Part shown: positions 25,263 through 27,117 of the stretch, piece after piece
Position numbering within the stretch: the first letter of the stretch is position 1
Layout of the letters: the number at the start of each line of letters is the position of its first letter
DNA from: an uncultured Clostridia bacterium
GTDB taxonomy: Bacteria > Bacillota > Clostridia > Peptostreptococcales > Anaerovoracaceae
Length of the DNA stretch: 27,117 nucleotides
Reading direction: 5' to 3'
NCBI GenBank assembly: GCA_934255435.1
Contig: CAKQNZ010000005.1
Location: forward strand, 1-27,117
The notes under the pieces: generated by a model
The model's input: the letters and a program-made list of their open reading frames with translations, nothing else
Databases searched by the model: none
Told to the model about the DNA's origin: nothing
Program-made: the position numbers and the translations under genes

Positions 25263-25733
25263 CTACAAAAGCCCCGGAAAGCCCAGCTGCCTGAGAGCCT
25301 CGAAAAGGACTATATTTGCGGAATTCGACAGATTGAAAGAGCGCAGTCTCGTATCCTCGCTCATAGGTATCCTTATGGCACTGTCCTCACGGACTTTTAT
25401 GAAATCTGCCGGAAGACCTGCAGTTTCTCTACCGAACAGCAGCATATCCTCATCCCTGAAGCTGACGTCAGTATAAAGTTTTTTGCCTTTTGTGGTAGAC
25501 AGGAACATCCTGTGATCTTTGTATTCATCCAGGAACTCGTCAAGACTTTCATGGACCTCGAGTTTAACGAAAGGCCAGTAGTCCAGCCCTGCTCTTCTGA
25601 GACTTTTGTCATCTATGGAAAAGCCCAGCGGTTTCACAAGATGCAGCACAGATCCTGTAGCTGCGCAGCTCCTTGCTATATTGCCTGTATTGGGTGGTAT
25701 TTCCGGATTTACCAGTACGATGTGTATTGACAT
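25263..25733 (-). CDS. trmL: tRNA (cytidine/uridine-34 2'-O)-methyltransferase TrmL
   Basis: TrmL is a small SPOUT methyltransferase that 2'-O-methylates the wobble base of certain leucine tRNAs using S-adenosylmethionine. The 156-residue protein shows the family start VLVNPEIPPNTGNIARSCAA (split at about 7-26), the middle LLFGRETAGLP and the knotted C-terminus RIPMSEDTRLRSFNLSNSAN, and has the usual length without an extra RNA-binding domain. AAGGAG precedes the ATG. A promoter lies directly upstream, divergent from that of the homoserine dehydrogenase gene. rpoN follows behind its own promoter. Confidence 0.95.
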   Translation of the reverse strand: MSIHIVLVNPEIPPNTGNIARSCAATGSVLHLVKPLGFSIDDKSLRRAGLDYWPFVKLEVHESLDEFLDEYKDHRMFLSTTKGKKLYTDVSFRDEDMLLFGRETAGLPADFIKVREDSAIRIPMSEDTRLRSFNLSNSANIVLFEALRQLGFPGLL

Positions 25734-25754
25734 ATTTATTCTCCTTCCGTTTTT

Positions 25755-25782
25755 ATTGTACTTTTTAACAAATAAATGTCAA
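25755..25782 (-). promoter_or_regulatory. Promoter of trmL
   Basis: On the minus strand a consensus TTGACA (25777-25782) is 16 bases from TACAAT (25755-25760), about 20 bases upstream of the trmL ATG. Confidence 0.7.
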
Positions 25783-25809
25783 GGAACATTATCATACTGC
25801 AAAAAAAAC

Positions 25810-25838
25810 AAGACAAACCAGGAACTTTATTATATAAT
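25810..25838 (+). promoter_or_regulatory. Promoter of the homoserine dehydrogenase gene
   Basis: AAGACA (25810-25815), 17 bases, then a consensus TATAAT (25833-25838). The transcript would start about 30 bases before the ATG, with GGAGG as the ribosome-binding site. No T-box or other amino-acid-sensing leader fits in this short leader. Confidence 0.6.
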
Positions 25839-25873
25839 TATGTGGAATATACGATAAATAATGGAGGTAACTG

Positions 25874-26848
25874 ATGAAAAAAATCAAAATCGGACTACTT
25901 GGCCTTGGAAATATAGGAACAGGCACCTGTCAGCTTCTTGAAATGAACAGGAGCGAAATAGAGTCTTCTGTCGGTGCCGGAGTCGAGATCGTTAAGATAC
26001 TCAAGAGAAATAAAAATAAAAAAGGCGAAGCCGATGTGCCTGACGAACTGATAACTACTGATCCTGATGAAATAGTCAATGATCCTGAGATAGATATAGT
26101 CATAGAGCTTATCGGCGGAATCGAACCCGCTACATCATACATGATCAGAGCCATGGAGAACGGCAAGCATGTAGTCACTGCAAACAAGGCGGCTGTAGCA
26201 GCCAATTACCGCAGACTCATGGATACAGCCTCAGCCAATGATGTGCAGATAAGATTCGAAGCCAGCGTGGGCGGCGGTATACCTATCCTTGGCACCATAA
26301 CTGAACCGCTCAGCGCCAATAAATTCGAAGAAGTGCTTGGCATCGTCAACGGGACCACCAACTACATCCTGACCATGATGACGTCAGAAGGTCTGGATTA
26401 CGACACAGCGCTCAGGGATGCTCAGGCTCAGGGATTCGCCGAGGCAGATCCTACAGCTGACGTAGAGGGTATCGACGCTGCTAACAAACTCAGCATACTC
26501 ATCGCTCTCCTCTTTGACAAATATGTAGCGCCGGGAGACATCCCTACGACAGGCATCACACATATCACAAAAGAAAAGATCGAAGAAGCCCGTGCCAACG
26601 GCTGCAAGATCAAGCTGATCGCACATGCGAAACGTCTTGAAGACGGCAGCATAGAATACGAAGTAAGACCTATGCACATCAGTGCTTCACACCCTCTCGC
26701 CAACATAAACAAAGAATTCAACGCTGTATTCGTCAAAGGCAACGCAGTCGGCGATCTGATGTTCTACGGCAAGGGTGCAGGTCCGCTTCCTACAGGCAGC
26801 GCCGTAATGGGAGATGTCATCGAAATAGCAAGAACGATATTAAAATAG
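25874..26848 (+). CDS. hom: Homoserine dehydrogenase (short form without ACT domain)
   Basis: It reduces aspartate semialdehyde to homoserine, the branch point to threonine and methionine. The 324-residue protein has the nucleotide-binding GLLGLGNIGTGT (7-18), VIELIGGIEPA, the HVVTANKAAVA segment with the conserved Lys, the catalytic-domain signature FEASVGGGIPI and GIVNGTTNYIL, AQAQGFAEADPTADVEGIDAANKL and GAGPLPTGSAVMGDVIEIAR. It ends right after this last motif, so the C-terminal ACT regulatory domain of the common form of over 400 residues is absent. Threonine feedback through that domain is therefore not expected. The start has GGAGG nine bases upstream. An uncharacterised gene follows after 16 bases in the same direction. 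Confidence 0.95.
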   Translation: MKKIKIGLLGLGNIGTGTCQLLEMNRSEIESSVGAGVEIVKILKRNKNKKGEADVPDELITTDPDEIVNDPEIDIVIELIGGIEPATSYMIRAMENGKHVVTANKAAVAANYRRLMDTASANDVQIRFEASVGGGIPILGTITEPLSANKFEEVLGIVNGTTNYILTMMTSEGLDYDTALRDAQAQGFAEADPTADVEGIDAANKLSILIALLFDKYVAPGDIPTTGITHITKEKIEEARANGCKIKLIAHAKRLEDGSIEYEVRPMHISASHPLANINKEFNAVFVKGNAVGDLMFYGKGAGPLPTGSAVMGDVIEIARTILK

Positions 26849-26864
26849 CAGGAGGAGAATATAT

Positions 26865-27117
26865 ATGTCTTTATTTGAAGAATGGAAAGACCTTATCGAG
26901 AACCAGACCGAGGAATCTTTCCCTGAGTTCTGGAAAGAATACAGCGGTGCAGAAACTAAGATCTACAGTGATATACTGGACAGACCTTCCGAAAAGATCA
27001 CCGGCACACTCGGTGAACTGGCAGCAAAATACGACGTCCGCCCTGTGATATTCATGGGATTCCTGGACGGAGTCAACGACAGTCTCAAAAACGGCAACGA
27101 TTTCGAGAACTTCGACG
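26865..27117 (+). CDS. Uncharacterised protein, N-terminal part (runs off the window)
   Basis: An ATG at 26865, eight bases past GGAGGAG, opens a frame that stays open to the end of the window (84 codons). The visible protein is soluble and acidic, beginning MSLFEEWKDLIENQTEESF, continuing FWKEYSGAETKIYSDIL and then VRPVIFMGFLDGVNDSLKNG. It looks like a conserved clostridial family of unknown function; I think of DUF3232/SEC-C-associated proteins, but with low certainty. It follows the homoserine dehydrogenase gene by 16 bases and is probably co-transcribed with it. No signal peptide or membrane segment is seen. Confidence 0.8.
   Translation, partial: MSLFEEWKDLIENQTEESFPEFWKEYSGAETKIYSDILDRPSEKITGTLGELAAKYDVRPVIFMGFLDGVNDSLKNGNDFENFD

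Noticed and set aside
25739..25873. T-box or riboswitch in the leader of the homoserine dehydrogenase gene
   Set aside because: The leader from the predicted start is only about 30 bases and lacks any T-box sequence or paired stems.

Overview
The window looks like a chromosomal segment of an anaerobic Firmicute of the class Clostridia. Supporting signs are strong Shine-Dalgarno sites, a perfect CIRCE operator before clpB, a membrane pyrophosphatase, the gene order rpoN-gap-pgk-tpi-eno-secG, a BceAB/BceRS-type module and a DUF5685/DnaJ gene pair. A Family XIII (Anaerovoracaceae-like) relative is a guess from gene content only. I see no rRNA, tRNA, CRISPR array, complete insertion sequence or prophage.

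Layout. 1-785 (-): the first codons of an FtsX-type permease and its ABC ATPase. 786-1325: a 540-base gap with TetR-like palindromes, a multi-stem structured element and the promoter of the next gene. 1326-1871 (+): a nitroreductase ending at a two-way terminator. 1983-6605 (-): polyphosphate kinase, exopolyphosphatase/GppA and the CCA-adding tRNA nucleotidyltransferase. 6630-11222 (-): a four-gene peptide-sensing module in the order regulator, kinase, ATPase, permease; a terminator and a 20-bp-spaced direct repeat sit between kinase and ATPase. 11351-13455 (+): an uncharacterised operon of DUF5685 protein, J-domain protein and small membrane protein. 13592-16183 (-): clpB. 16285-16657: a gap with a degenerate repeat and the hppA terminator. 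16658-19022 (-): Na+/H+ pyrophosphatase and secG. 19295-23608 (-): the lower-glycolysis operon. 23686-25733 (-): rpoN and trmL. 25874-27117 (+): homoserine dehydrogenase and the start of an uncharacterised gene.

How the genes fit together. Much of the window is core metabolism: glycolysis from glyceraldehyde-3-phosphate to phosphoenolpyruvate (without phosphoglycerate mutase here), and two phosphate-energy systems, polyphosphate (ppk/ppx) and pyrophosphate (hppA). Envelope-stress export, heat-shock disaggregation and tRNA maturation or modification complete it. The least explained parts are the DUF5685-DnaJ-membrane operon, whose first protein carries two Asp-rich motifs recalling class I isoprenoid synthases; the structured element at 872-1021; and several genes whose extended -10 boxes lie so close to the start codon that leaderless mRNAs are predicted.
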